This document shows, in pieces, positions 48,912 to 59,849 of a stretch of DNA of 64,000 nucleotides; within the stretch, counting starts at the first letter, position 1; each line of letters opens with the position of its first letter. Both the position numbers and the translations under genes were made by a program. Origin of the DNA: Lomentospora prolificans (Eukaryota; Ascomycota; Sordariomycetes; Microascales; Microascaceae). The notes beneath the pieces are model-generated. The model searched no databases, was not told the DNA's origin, and saw only the letters and a list, made by a program, of their open reading frames with translations. The stretch covers positions 2,232,001 to 2,296,000 of the forward strand of contig JARFXM010000006.1 of assembly GCA_029532625.1 (NCBI GenBank). Reading direction: 5' to 3'.

Positions 48912-50238
48912 CTATCCTCGGAGTGGCTTTTGTCCGTAAACAGTGGACCTAGGCGGTGTTAGAGCCGCTTCATGGCTACAAGCAGGATCCCACTTACGCC
49001 TCGAAATAAACGTGGATCAAAGGATCAAGCAGCGCCTCCCTCGTCTCAGCAATGAACGCGATGGCCTCCTCAATAGTCCAGCCCAGCACATGCGCCAGAA
49101 TATACACACCGCACCCTTCAATGCTCTCATCCAGAACAACTTCCATGATCTTTCCCACCGTCTTCCACTTGGGAGTAGCATGCCAGGCACCGACCGGCAC
49201 CGTGCTTCTCCTCTCCTTTAGTCTCCTAAAGCCCGCAGTCTGGAACCAGTCTACGTTCGCACCATTGTCAATCACACGGAAAGTCTTGCCCATTCTATCA
49301 CCGGCGTTAAGGAATGTATCCTGCCACGCATTCCAGGGCGATCTGTCGGGAATAGGTCCGGAATCGGATTTTAAATCCACGGAGAAGTCGACATGCTCGA
49401 ACCAGCCGCCGGGTTTTAAGCAGCGGTAGACTTCAGCGTATAACGAAGGCCAGTCACTTATAGCACCTACGAGGCCGCGCATATGGATGAAATCAAAGTG
49501 ATTGTCAGGAAAGGTCCAGGGTAGTTGAGCGTCGTCGATCTGGAAGGAGACGTTTAAGGGGACAAAGCCTGGTTGTATTGGGCAAATGTCGGTGCCGATT
49601 ACTTGAGCAGCTGGATAGACTTGAGCGACGTCTCTGTATTGGATCAGAAACCGGGATAGATTGAAGAAAGATATTGATTTAGGACTTGTGTCGGCTCGCG
49701 TGAACTCACATGGCCCAGGTACCTGTTCCAGTACCAACGTCTAGAATACGCTCACATAGGGCGGGAGGAGGTACAGGTGCGTCGAAAAGTTTGCCATCAG
49801 CGAGGAGGAGGAGGCCGTGCCTAGGCAATCATTGAAAGAAATAGTAAGCAAGACCGCCACCGACACGATGGCTTTTACCCAGAAACGAGGCAGTTTACAT
49901 CATGTCCCATGCCTCTTTTTGTTTCTCATCATTCGGCGCCCTGCAGTTAATATCAGCAAATCGTCCCGAGCTCCGAAGACAAGGCCATCAAAAGCACACC
50001 AATATTCCGTATTAACGCTGAAGTTTTGGTATGTTCTTCCGTGGATGCGCCGGAAGTCGTAGACAGTCGGTAGCAAGGAAGTTGTCGAGCTCTCACTACA
50101 TGAGTGCCGCGTGTTAGCTCATTTGTGCCAGTGGACAACGCAGGAAATGAAGACATCGGCTCACTTGTCAGAGGTGAGACTGGAATCCACACCGCTATCT
50201 CCGCCGTACGCGGAGTCATAGGTTCTAAATTCGGACAT
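48912..50238 (-). CDS. LaeA-like SAM-dependent methyltransferase
   Basis: Six exons: 50238-50165, 50095-50000, 49940-49899, 49820-49710, 49633-48998 and 48948-48912, giving 331 residues; introns are 69, 59, 78, 76 and 49 nt. The N-terminus is Ser/Thr/Tyr-rich. The block VYDFRRIHGRTYQNF then EYWAPNDEKQKEAWDMMHGL is typical of the LaeA/UMTA family. SAM motif I is LDVGTGTGTWAIDVA (about residues 97-111), with VIGTDICPIQP after it, then PDNHFDFIHMRGL and YRCLKPGGWFEHVDF. The last 37-nt exon supplies the family's C-terminal VYGQKP. Such enzymes include global regulators of secondary metabolism, but many are of unknown substrate; no biosynthetic cluster is visible here. The stop lies 126 bp from that of DBP9 (convergent). 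Confidence 0.9.
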
Positions 50239-52019
50239 TTTGCGTCATTGGCCGAGGTGTTGACTATTCTTGCACGTGGAGAAGAGTTGATTCAGACGAA
50301 AGCATATCGCTTCTCGATGGCTTTATATTAAGGGGTTCGTCCATATCGGTGAGAATACGCTGAACAGCCACTTGACCAGCAGATGCATTCACGGTGGCCC
50401 AGTGGAGGGTGTACATGTCGCAAAGGGGTGGCAGTTTGCTTGTTAGTCATTCTGAGACTGGCGGCGGCCAGGCCATACCCCAGCACGGTTGTTTGCGCTC
50501 TCTGCCTTCGATAGCGGTAACTATGAACATAAGTGGCTTCTTGCATCAATTACCTTTGACAAACAACAAAACAACAGATCGGGGCCCAGGGACCTAGATA
50601 CTAGGAAGGGACTCTCCAGCATAGTAAGTAGGAGGAGGCTCATCCACGTATATACCTCTAGCGAATGACTCTTCACACCTCGCACTAGAGGATCCGGATG
50701 AATGGAAAGGGAGGACTGCCAAATTCTTTGAGGCTTTCCTCATGAACCAAGTAGATGGTATTGTTAGGCAAATCTAATCTGAATCTAGCATTGACATTGC
50801 GAAGGTTCTATTGGGATAGATGGCTGCGAACATGGGAGAAGGCTATAAACTCGGGCCATTTATTGACGCAAGGGGGGATTTTTGTTGCTTACCCGTTATG
50901 CAAGGAAGAGAGGAACCGTGTGTAAGTGGCCAGACGTGCGTCTGTTGTACGCGCTTCTGCCGTTGGCCACAGCGCCGTCAACAATATTGATATTTCCAAT
51001 TTTTTGGAGGGTCTGTTTGCTACATGAAGATATCTACTCGGTGGAATATGATCCTGCCCTCGCAGCTTCCCGAAATATGCACGCTAACTCCTTCTTCACT
51101 GCCTGGGATGACACCCTACTAGAGGTGTCAATTGAGCTCGGTAGATGCCAGTACCTTGTTCCAGTTGTTCTAGATTAGAGTGTGTAGCTTCGTTGATAAT
51201 GCAGTTAGCAAGCAAGGGGCTGTGGCATGCTGCTCACCAAGTCTAAAAACCGCATGAGTCTTCGGTCCTTCCTCGACGTTGGAGACTACTTGCAGCTAGG
51301 AAAGGAAAGGTACGTACCGAGGTACTCTCTCCTCCCTTCCCTCTCACTCAATTCTACGAAGTAGGATATACAAGTCGCAGAATTCTTTCTCGCGTTTGAA
51401 CCCATAAATCACCTCTTCCGAGACACGCGGGTGATTGGCGCTCGTCGGAACCTGTTTACGCGCCGCCAAACTATAGAATGATCTGGTATTGATAGTCCTT
51501 GCATGTGATTTAACGCCATTGTATTTACATGGATCGTCTTATATTCATTACTGCTATTGGTATTTCGCTTCCTCTACGGAGTGCGACTCTCACTCGGGTG
51601 GCGGGAGGTTATGAACCCTTGGACCCCTGTTACTATCATGAGAGACTCAGATTGCCATCGGTCGAATACCTCAGTCGGTAAAGTGCGTGCAGTAATAGCG
51701 CCCGAGGCCCCGTACGACTCATCCCACTCTTCGGCTCAAGTTCGTGCACCCCAACATCAGGGCGCAATATCCACAAGATATCAGAACTGACCTACTCGAG
51801 ATGGGGATAGCGTGGGATCCGCGTGGTCAAGACGGAGTTTTGTCGCGAATTAGATGATATTACCTTGGTATACCGTGAAATATACCTTTGCGACCTTTTA
51901 CTTGGGTTCACTAATACCTGGAACAGTTAACAGGGCTTGCAGAACTTTGGCGAATAGCCAGCAGTGTGATACCAGGTCACATGTTTGGCGACATGGTGCT
52001 GCTTGGCGATCACGCACCA

Positions 52020-53150
52020 ACAGGAAAAAAAGTCGCCAGAGAATAATGTATCTAGATCAGCGGCGTGAACGCGGAGCATCAATCTCAAACCACGGATAGC
52101 ATTAGTAAGGGTTTATCGATGATCGCCTGATGCGAGCAGGGCCTGTGGGCACGGAATCCACTGTTCCATATGGGCCCATGGAGTTTTGATATCGACTTGG
52201 CCGTTTCGATGCTTGTGAACGGGGCGGATCACCAAGGCAAGGTCTGATTGGTCTTGTTGATGAGGTGAGCTCCGATTAAAGTACAGACAGACTACTTACT
52301 TGATCTGGACTGGTCTCTTTTTTGTGGTGCATTCTTCAAGCCGATAGCCAGCGGCGAGGGCCGGGGCATACCGATGGATGTCAGGCACGTCGAGCGGGTC
52401 AGAGAATGGTTATTACGAAGTCAAGACATCTGTGAGATTGCTCGCTTGGTCCAATGGCCGTGTTTGAATTTCAGCAATGGCAACGTGATTCGAAATCATC
52501 TCGGCCAGAATGTCGAAAAATATCGTAAGAGCTCCATCAAATGGTCCAATTCCCACCAATAGTCCCACCCCCGGATGGTAAAACGGCGCGTAGACAGCGT
52601 AACAATGGTCCTTGGCGGCGGTGCACCAGCTGGCATTCACATTTTACTCTGTACACATTTGCCCACCTTCTCGACGCCAAGTGCCGACTGAATGCCGGAC
52701 AATCCCCAGCGGAGGGAAGGCGGCAAAGGCCGCAAAGGGTCAAGTTGCAAGGAAACCTTGTCCGGATCCATTCCCTTTCCGAATGTTTCGATGTTGGTGC
52801 CCCGCAACTAATATGCAGAAACCAAACTCTTGTCACGCTAAAGCCAGCAATCGAAAGAAAAAAAAAAAAGCCACGCACGGAACAGCCTTTGGGCCCTGCC
52901 CGTCAAAGGGACGTCCCGAAGACAGCCAGCCGTGATGACGTTGAGCGTCCGCGTCCTCTAATAACGTTGCAATGATTTGTCAAGCTAGACCATCTATGTA
53001 TTAATGCTTGTTGACTTACTCTCCACAACAGACTGGAATCTCCACTGAATTGCATGATCAGGCACGCAATCTTGAAAAATCGCCATGTCATTGTTGAACT
53101 TAACCTGATGCCACCTGTCTTTGCGCTTTGCGATTGACGCCTGTGCTGCG
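52020..53150 (-). pseudogene. possible degraded gene, family unknown
   Basis: One minus-strand frame from about 52680 to 52020 reads as protein-like sequence (for example APFYHPGVGLLVGIGPFDG, SDPLDVPDIHRYAPALAAGY and NGQVDIKTPWAHMEQWIPCP) but is cut by in-frame TAA codons at 52644-52646, 52413-52415, 52410-52412, 52296-52298 and 52113-52115. Upstream, 53130-53010 has another coding-like patch (RWHQVKFNNDMAIFQDCVPD) ending in a consensus GTAAGT donor. All five stops are TAA, which C-to-T change of CAA would give, as RIP does in these fungi. Chance open sequence cannot be excluded, and I do not recognise the family. Confidence 0.25.
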
Positions 53151-54290
53151 TCACGCCATCACATCCACCGATGGTAGCTCAAGTCCACTAACAAGGAAAG
53201 AAAAAAAGGTCCCACCATTCACCCCGGGTAGACTAACAGTTTCTTGTTTCTCTTCTTTGCCCCCGCTCGTCCGGTCTATCTTCACTGAGCTTCTTAGTTA
53301 TCCTGGTTAGTAGAAATGTCTCTGGCGTGAGTAAACACTTGGAGTGCCTTGTTTAATGAAGCAGAGCAGGAATATTGGCCTTCTCGTTTTGAGGCACCCG
53401 ACACAGCTCTCCACGCATGTGGGGAGTGGATCACTTAACGTGTGCTAGTGATGATCACATTTACACTAGCTATCATTCGCCCTTGTTTTTTTACCTTTAT
53501 TTTTTTTTCCCCAAGATTTCCTTGGCTTGTAAGAGTTCCCACTTGTTTCTCCAAGGAAACCTCCGAGCCTTCGCTCTCGGATGATGACTACTTTCTCGCC
53601 CGAGTGTGATGCAGATACCCAGCATGGCGGTATCATTCCACTCGTCCGTAGTCCAGACTTTCAGCCTGTCATTCCCCTGCGGGGACATCAGAAATCTCTC
53701 GATGCCTGCGCCGTATCTCGGTGCAGATGCTCCATTGGACCGAGAATGGAGAAGATCATTCTCGTGCAGAACCCTGAAGCTTGAGCATTAAAACCCGCGC
53801 CTCTGCTCCCGAGAAGCATATCAAGTTAGCTTCTGCCAACCCGAATCAGCAGCCCAGAGCCTCATCATATACGCTTCCCCTCTCAGTCAAGCTTCGTAGC
53901 GTTGTCGCCTGAACCCGTACGCTAAGCCCAAGTCTATTTAGCAGAACGTTGAAGCTATCAAGCTCGGCCGTAGTACGAGCCACAAGCTTTCACTGGCGGC
54001 GGTTATCCGCTCCATTCCATACCAACCATAGCCTCTCGCCATCCAAGTAGAGCTCCGATCCTTCCCTAAATCAGGAATATCAAGTTAGCTGTTCTGCTCA
54101 GCCAGCTTCCGTACCCAAGACCTTCTCTGCTCCATTTAGAAATCGAGGCGCCGTAAGTGGGTACCAAGCCCCAGCCCAATAACGTCAGCGCTCCCTCATC
54201 GTGCAGCTAACTTCCGCTATCAGGGCACCTGTTTCCCGAATAGGGCAAGAGCAGCAAACGACAAGCTCGGGAAACCGCACCCTTTTTTGA

Positions 54291-54297
54291 TATAAAA
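54291..54297 (+). promoter_or_regulatory. TATA box of the catalase gene
   Basis: TATAAAA lies 3 bp before the ATG at 54301 and 30 bp before the ATG at 54328. Transcripts usually start some 25 bp or more downstream of such a box, which favours the second ATG as the real start. Confidence 0.55.
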
Positions 54298-54327
54298 GCT
54301 ATGAGGTCTTGTTCAGCTGTTTCCAAG

Positions 54328-56843
54328 ATGAAGCATTCCATCTATGCATCTCTGCCACTTTCGGCTCTACTAATTATTTCGACCATGGCTTCTCTTGCGC
54401 TGGGCCAGTGCCCCTTTGCGAACCCTAACAAGCTCCGTACGAGGCAGGAAGGAGACGAGGTCGACGGCTCCCGCGCCCATCTCCAAGGCCATGACGTCGT
54501 TGATGGCGATGTCTACATGACGTCAGATGTCGGCGGCCCATTCAGCGAGCAGAGGAGCTTGAGAGTCGGAGATAGGGGTCCTACGCTTCTTGAGGACTTT
54601 GCCTTCCGCCAAAAGATAACGCATTTCGATCACGAGCGAGTATGTTGGCCCACAACTTATTTTACGTCCTAGGTACAGTGGGAGAGTAACCCGGCTTACA
54701 ATGGATGTCACATAGGTCCCGGAGCGTGCTGTCCACGCACGAGGCGCTGGTGCATACGGCAAGTTTGTCAGCTATGGGGATTTCAGCAACATCACTTCTG
54801 CCAACTTCCTGAATGCCGAGGGCAAGGAGACGCCCGTCTTTGTGCGCTTCTCAACCGTGCTGGGATCGAGGGGCAGCCCCGATACCGTCCGAGATGTCCA
54901 TGGCTTCGCGACCCGATTGTATGTGTTCCGATTGGCACCTCTTGTTCTGCGTCAAGCTCCCCGCTAACACCGACTGCGATATAGCTATACTGAAGAGGGT
55001 AACTGGGATCTCGTTGGAAACAACATTCCCGTCTTCTTCATCCAGGATGCCATTCAGTTCCCTGATGTGATCCACGCCGGCAAGCCCAAGCCCGACAGCG
55101 AGATTCCCCAGGCCGGTACCGCCCACGATTCTGCCTGGGATTTCTTCAGCACACAAACCACGGCTCTTCATACACTCTTCTTTGCCATGTCCGGCTACGG
55201 TATTCCCCGTAGCTACAGGCACATGGTATGTTGAAATTTAATCAATTATTTGATCGTTGAAATGATCTGGCACTAAGATTTTCACCATTAGGACGGTTTC
55301 GGCGTCAACACCTACCGTTTCGTCACGGACGAGGGTGTATCCAAGCTTGTCAAGTTCCACTGGAAGACCCTTCAGGGCAAGGCTGCTTTACTCTGGGAGG
55401 AAGCTCAGGTGACTGCCGGTACTAACATCGATTTCCACCGCGATGATCTCTGGCAGAACATCGCGGCCGGCAACGCCCCTGAGTGGGAGCTCGCTGTGCA
55501 GCTGGTAGACGAAGACAAGGCGCAGGCCTACGGCTTCGACGTTCTTGACCCTACTAAGATCATTCCCGAGGAGATTGTGCCGCTGAAGAAACTCGGGAAG
55601 ATGACGCTCGACACCAACCCACGTAACTACTTTGCTGAGACCGAGCAGGTCGCGGTAAGCCGAACCTTTAGCCCCTGCAGAGCTTGAATGAATGGCTGAT
55701 CTGTAGCAAAGTTCCAACCCGGGCATATTATCCGCGGAATCGACTTTAGCGAGGACCCCTTGCTCCAAGGTCGTCTCTTCTCGTACCTTGATACTCAGAT
55801 CAACCGCCAAGGTGGTCCCAACTTTGAGCAGGTCCCCATTAACAGGCCTATTGTGCCTGTGCACAACAACAACCGGGACGGAGCTGCGCAGATGATGATC
55901 CACCGCAACACCATTCACTGTAGGTTGCCCGTAATAACGGTATACTGGAGTGTGCCATGCTAATCCTTGATTAGATACCCCCAATTCTCTCGGTAACGAC
56001 AAGCCCATGCAGGCAAACCAGACGCACGGTCGTGGCTTCTTCACTACCCCAGGACGCCATGCAGAGGGCCGTTATATCCGCACCGACCCCGAGTCCTTTG
56101 CTGACCACTGGTCGCAGCCCCGCCTCTTCTTCAATTCCCTTACCCCTGCCGAGAAGCAGCAAGTGATTGACGGCATGAGGTTTGAAACTAGCAAGATAGA
56201 GTCCGAGACTGTCAAGAAGAACGTCATCAAGCAACTCAACAAGGTCAGCAATGAAATTGCTGCTCGCGTCGCCGTTGCTCACGGTCTCGACATTCCCGAG
56301 CCCGACCCGACCTACTACCATGATAACACTACCAGAGGTTTCAACTTCCTCAAAGACCCTCTCCCTAAGATCGCGGGTCTCAAGGTCGGTATCCTCGCCA
56401 CCGTCGAGAACAAAGAGTCTCTATCGCAGGCTGCGGATCTTAAGTCCAAATTCGATGGTGAGGGTGTTACCACGGTGGTTATCGCGGAGAGGGCTGCTGA
56501 GGGAGTCGACGCCCCTTACACGGCCATCCGAGCCAATCTCTTTGATGGCCTCATCATCACCAAGGGAACCGAGAAGCTCTTCGACCCCAAGGTGGTTACG
56601 GCGCTCTATCCTCCACGCCGCCCCGCCCAGACCCTTGAGGATGCCTACAGGTGGGGCAAGCCTATCGCCGCCATTGGCACCGCTTGCAAGGCCTTTGAGA
56701 ACAGTCTGGTTCAAGATGGACCAGGTGTATATACCCACGATGATACATCTTCCGTCCTTGAGTCTTTCAAAGAGGGCCTGCGCACGTATAAGTTCGTCGA
56801 CAGGTTCCCGCTGGACGAGCCCTCCCAGCCGGGCAAGTACTAA
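54328..56843 (+). CDS. Secreted large-subunit catalase
   Basis: Exons 54328-54639, 54716-54918, 54985-55225, 55292-55654, 55712-55919 and 55975-56843 give 731 residues. An in-frame ATG at 54301 would add nine. MKHSIYASLPLSALLIISTM onward is a signal peptide, so export is likely. The core has the heme-side His in VPERAVHARG (His111), the Asn in DLVGNNIPVFF (Asn184) and the proximal Tyr in RLFSYLDTQ (Tyr398). The spacings of 73 and 287 residues match large-subunit catalases. After about residue 590 comes the flavodoxin/DJ-1-like C-terminal domain (LKVGILATVENKESL, FDGLIITKGTEKLF, GKPIAAIGTACKAF). It splits hydrogen peroxide to water and oxygen; secreted forms protect hyphae from outside peroxide. 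At intron 4 the frame requires the second of two nearby AGs (55711, not 55706). Confidence 0.95.
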
Positions 56844-58325
56844 GGCAGCGGTCGGTGGGCGGGGCCAGAAAACCAAACTGAAAGGGTTCCAAAAAGCAAA
56901 AGATATTTTGGATTCACCCACACCGCCACCATCGACAGAGCGAGCCTGATAAAGATAGAGGGTTGAGTGGGCAGTGTATTCTTAGAGAACACCCTTGTTG
57001 GGGTAGACTGATAATATGTGAGAACCGTAATTCCAAGTTCTATTGGGCGCTTTGTAAAGCTGGTCTCGCCGGGCATATGGTTTCAACTCTAATTGTGCCC
57101 GTCAAAGGTCCGACCGACAGGAGCAAGGAAGAATAGCTAGGTGGGTCGAAGAAAAGAAATAAGTGTGTCGACTCCCATCAACATGACATTATCGAGGCGT
57201 CGAGAGGCCTTAGGCGAGACAATGCGAACAGGTCTTGACTGGTCACAAACGGCCCAGCTGACGAGTGACTGACTCGAGTAGAAGCAAGACTCTCTATCCT
57301 TGAGGAACACAAACCCTTCTCGGTCACACTCCTATGACTTTAAGCCTCCGTTGCGCGGGGTGGTAGGGCAAGGGAGGGGGAGGGGGAATTAGGATGGCAT
57401 GAAAGGGAATAGCCCTCCTCGTTTTCGCTGTGACTGGAAGGTGGGAGGGAGCACGCGGGAGATCGTCACCTTGCATGGTGCGCTATGCTTTTACGAGGGA
57501 GGTTGGGGGATAAGTTGAGCCTCAGGTCGTCCGTTCCCGCACATGCACCTGCGGTGAGACTTGGTCAAGTTGTACACTGAATGTGATCCGGCTTTTTATC
57601 GGGAATTTTCATGTCTTTTTGCAGGCAGAAGAACATGAACCTGGTGCTCAGCTAGCCGTCACGTTGATCCAATGGTGTGACCATTGACCCCGCCAGGGAA
57701 GATTACGAACCGGGGGACTGAGACAACCTTGAACCCTTCAACAGCGTAGTATTTTACCCGGATGGAGTAATTGATTCAGAGGGTTTAGCCGCGCTCAGCG
57801 CTGTCTAAGGGCAACACAGAAGGTTCCAATGATGGGCGCCTACTGAAGGCACACAGTTCCAGACAGCGCCTGTTTGGCAGCCACCTGTGAGGAGCATGAC
57901 GCAGATTCACCCGACCCTCTCCCCAACTAGTAGTAATCTTCAAAGCTACCTCACCTCCTAAGCTCTTTTTGACTTCTCCTTCCCGCTCTTGGTAGCTACC
58001 TCGCCTACGACCCGCTACTTCAGCTCCGCTCGTAGATCTATTGCTCTCTTGCTATACTCCTTGCATAATATCTCCTTGGTTTCCTTGACGTCGACTAAAA
58101 TCCGCGGCGAGGCGTGGCACCGAAAAGTCCGCCTCGCAGACGCCTGCTATTGCATTTTCAGACCACCTGGTCGCAGTCATCCTCGCGCTTCACATTTCAC
58201 GGCGGTTGACCTCGAGCGATTCCCACGATTTCCTACACGCGCTATAACTTTGTGTATTCCTACCGATATTAGCTCTTTTTTTTTTTTTTTTTTTTTTTTT
58301 TGTACCGAAATATCCGCAAACGGCC
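56844..58325. other. intergenic; catalase 3' side and transporter promoter
   Basis: About 1.5 kb with no coding exon. The right part is CT-rich and ends in a T26 tract just before the transporter ATG. Confidence 0.5.
58276..58301. repeat. T26 tract in the transporter leader
   Basis: Twenty-six consecutive T on the coding strand, ending 24 bp before the ATG at 58326. It is probably within the 5' UTR or core promoter. Confidence 0.9.
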
Positions 58326-59849
58326 ATGGATCGCTTGCGGGGTTTGCTCCGGGGGCGACCCGCGACGAGGTCATCGCAGGAGTATGAGCGACTAACGGAG
58401 GACACGTCGGGCCTGGAGCACTCAGAGGTGCTGGACCACTATGAAGGGCAGGAGGATGAGATTGCCTTCTCATGGTTCGAGTATGCGATATTCGGCCTGC
58501 TAGGGATGGCGATGCTTTGGGCATGGTACGTGACCTACATACCTCCAATCCTCCCTCGTGGCTGGGCTGCGTCGAGCCGTCAAGCCTGATATTCGGGTTG
58601 TTCGTATTGCCCGGAAAACAAAGAGAAAGCCTGCTGACTTCTGCTGTGCGACAGGAACATGTTCTTGGCCGCCGCGGTGTACTTTTATACGCGATTCGAA
58701 GAGGACAAATGGGTGGCAGACAACTTTCAATCGGCGATCTTGACTGTGTCGACCATCACGAATCTTGGCGTCATGTTTGTCCTTACCAATATGCAGCGGG
58801 GAGCCTCGTATCCTTTTAGGATCAACCTCGCGCTCATCATCAACACGGTCACTTTTAGCATGCTCGCCGCGTCGACAGTATTCATGGTAGGGGCTTCTCC
58901 TGCCGTGTACCTCGTTTTTGTACTGGTCATGGTGGCCCTCACGGCATATGCTACTGGTCTGATACAGAACGGAGCCTTCGCGTTTGCTGCCAGTTTCGGA
59001 AGGTCTGAGTACATGCAGGCACTTATGGCCGGTCAGGGAGTGGCAGGAGTGCTACCCCCCATCGCGCAGATTGTATCCGTCCTGAGTGTGCCTGACATCA
59101 GCGCAGCAGAGACACAGGCGACAGATGCCGGCTCGACTTCCGGCACATCCGCCTTCATTTACTTCCTTACAGCGGTTGCCGTGTCGCTGACGGCATTATT
59201 GGCCTTCATCCCCCTAGCGAGGCGGCATAACCGCCTGGTCGAGAACCGCTTGGCCGACCACATGGCCGAGTCCATGGCCAGCATAGAGGAGGCGGAACGG
59301 TCCGCCCGCAAGATTACCAGCCCTAAGAAACTCTTCTTCAAGCTGCCATGGCTCTCGTCTGCCATCATCATCTGCTTCGCCGCGACCATGTTTTTCCCCG
59401 TCTTCACGGCCAAGATCGTTTCCGTGCGCGGCGATGGGGATGATGTCCCCGCCATCTACCGGCCCGCGGCGTTTGTCCCCTTTGCCTTCTTTGTGTGGAA
59501 TCTGGGGGATCTGTCGGGCCGAGTGTCTACTGCCCTTCCGTTTTCGCTGCGCCACCGGCCTTTCTTGCTTTTCCTGATCAGCCTGGCGAGAATCCTCATG
59601 CTACCCCTCTACCTACTCTGTAACGTGGGTGGCCGCGGAGCGGTGGTGTCGAGCGACTTCTTCTACCTCTTCGTCGTACAGCTACTCTTCGGTCTAACCA
59701 ATGGCTGGCTGGGCTCCAGCTGCATGATAGCGGCGGGCGAATCTGTCGAGGAGGGAGAGAGGGAGGCTGCGGGTGGTTTCATGGGGCTCTGTCTCGTTCT
59801 GGGCCTGACGCTGGGCAGCCTGCTGAGCTTTATGGCTGCCGGATTATGA
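58326..59849 (+). CDS. Equilibrative nucleoside transporter (ENT/SLC29, Fun26-like)
   Basis: Exons 58326-58525 and 58655-59849 (129-nt intron) give 464 residues. A ~50-residue acidic cytosolic N-terminus precedes the first membrane span (FEYAIFGLLGMAMLWAWNMF), the family hallmark, which straddles the splice site. About eleven hydrophobic spans can be picked out. Conserved features include the Arg/Asn-bearing FRINLALIINTVTF, the Gly/Asn/Gly-rich YATGLIQNGAFAFAASFG, a long central loop (about residues 245-275) and the Asp/Arg-containing WNLGDLSGRVSTALP. The end is GLTNGWLGSSCMIAAGES, then a final span. Yeast Fun26 sits in the vacuolar membrane and carries nucleosides and nucleobases with protons; location here is inferred from that. 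Confidence 0.94.

Larger units (their letters stand above)
50239..54300. other. 4.1-kb gene-poor interval
   Basis: No intact gene recognised. It contains the methyltransferase promoter, coding-like but interrupted stretches on the minus strand (about 52020-53150) and, at the right, the catalase promoter. Short open frames at 50882-51178 (+) and 51557-51790 (+) are not recognised and could be chance or gene relics. Confidence 0.45.

Noticed and set aside
51557..51790. 78-codon plus-strand frame with fairly even codon use
   Set aside because: The opposite strand is just as open over the same bases, so neither direction is supported; no family recognised.
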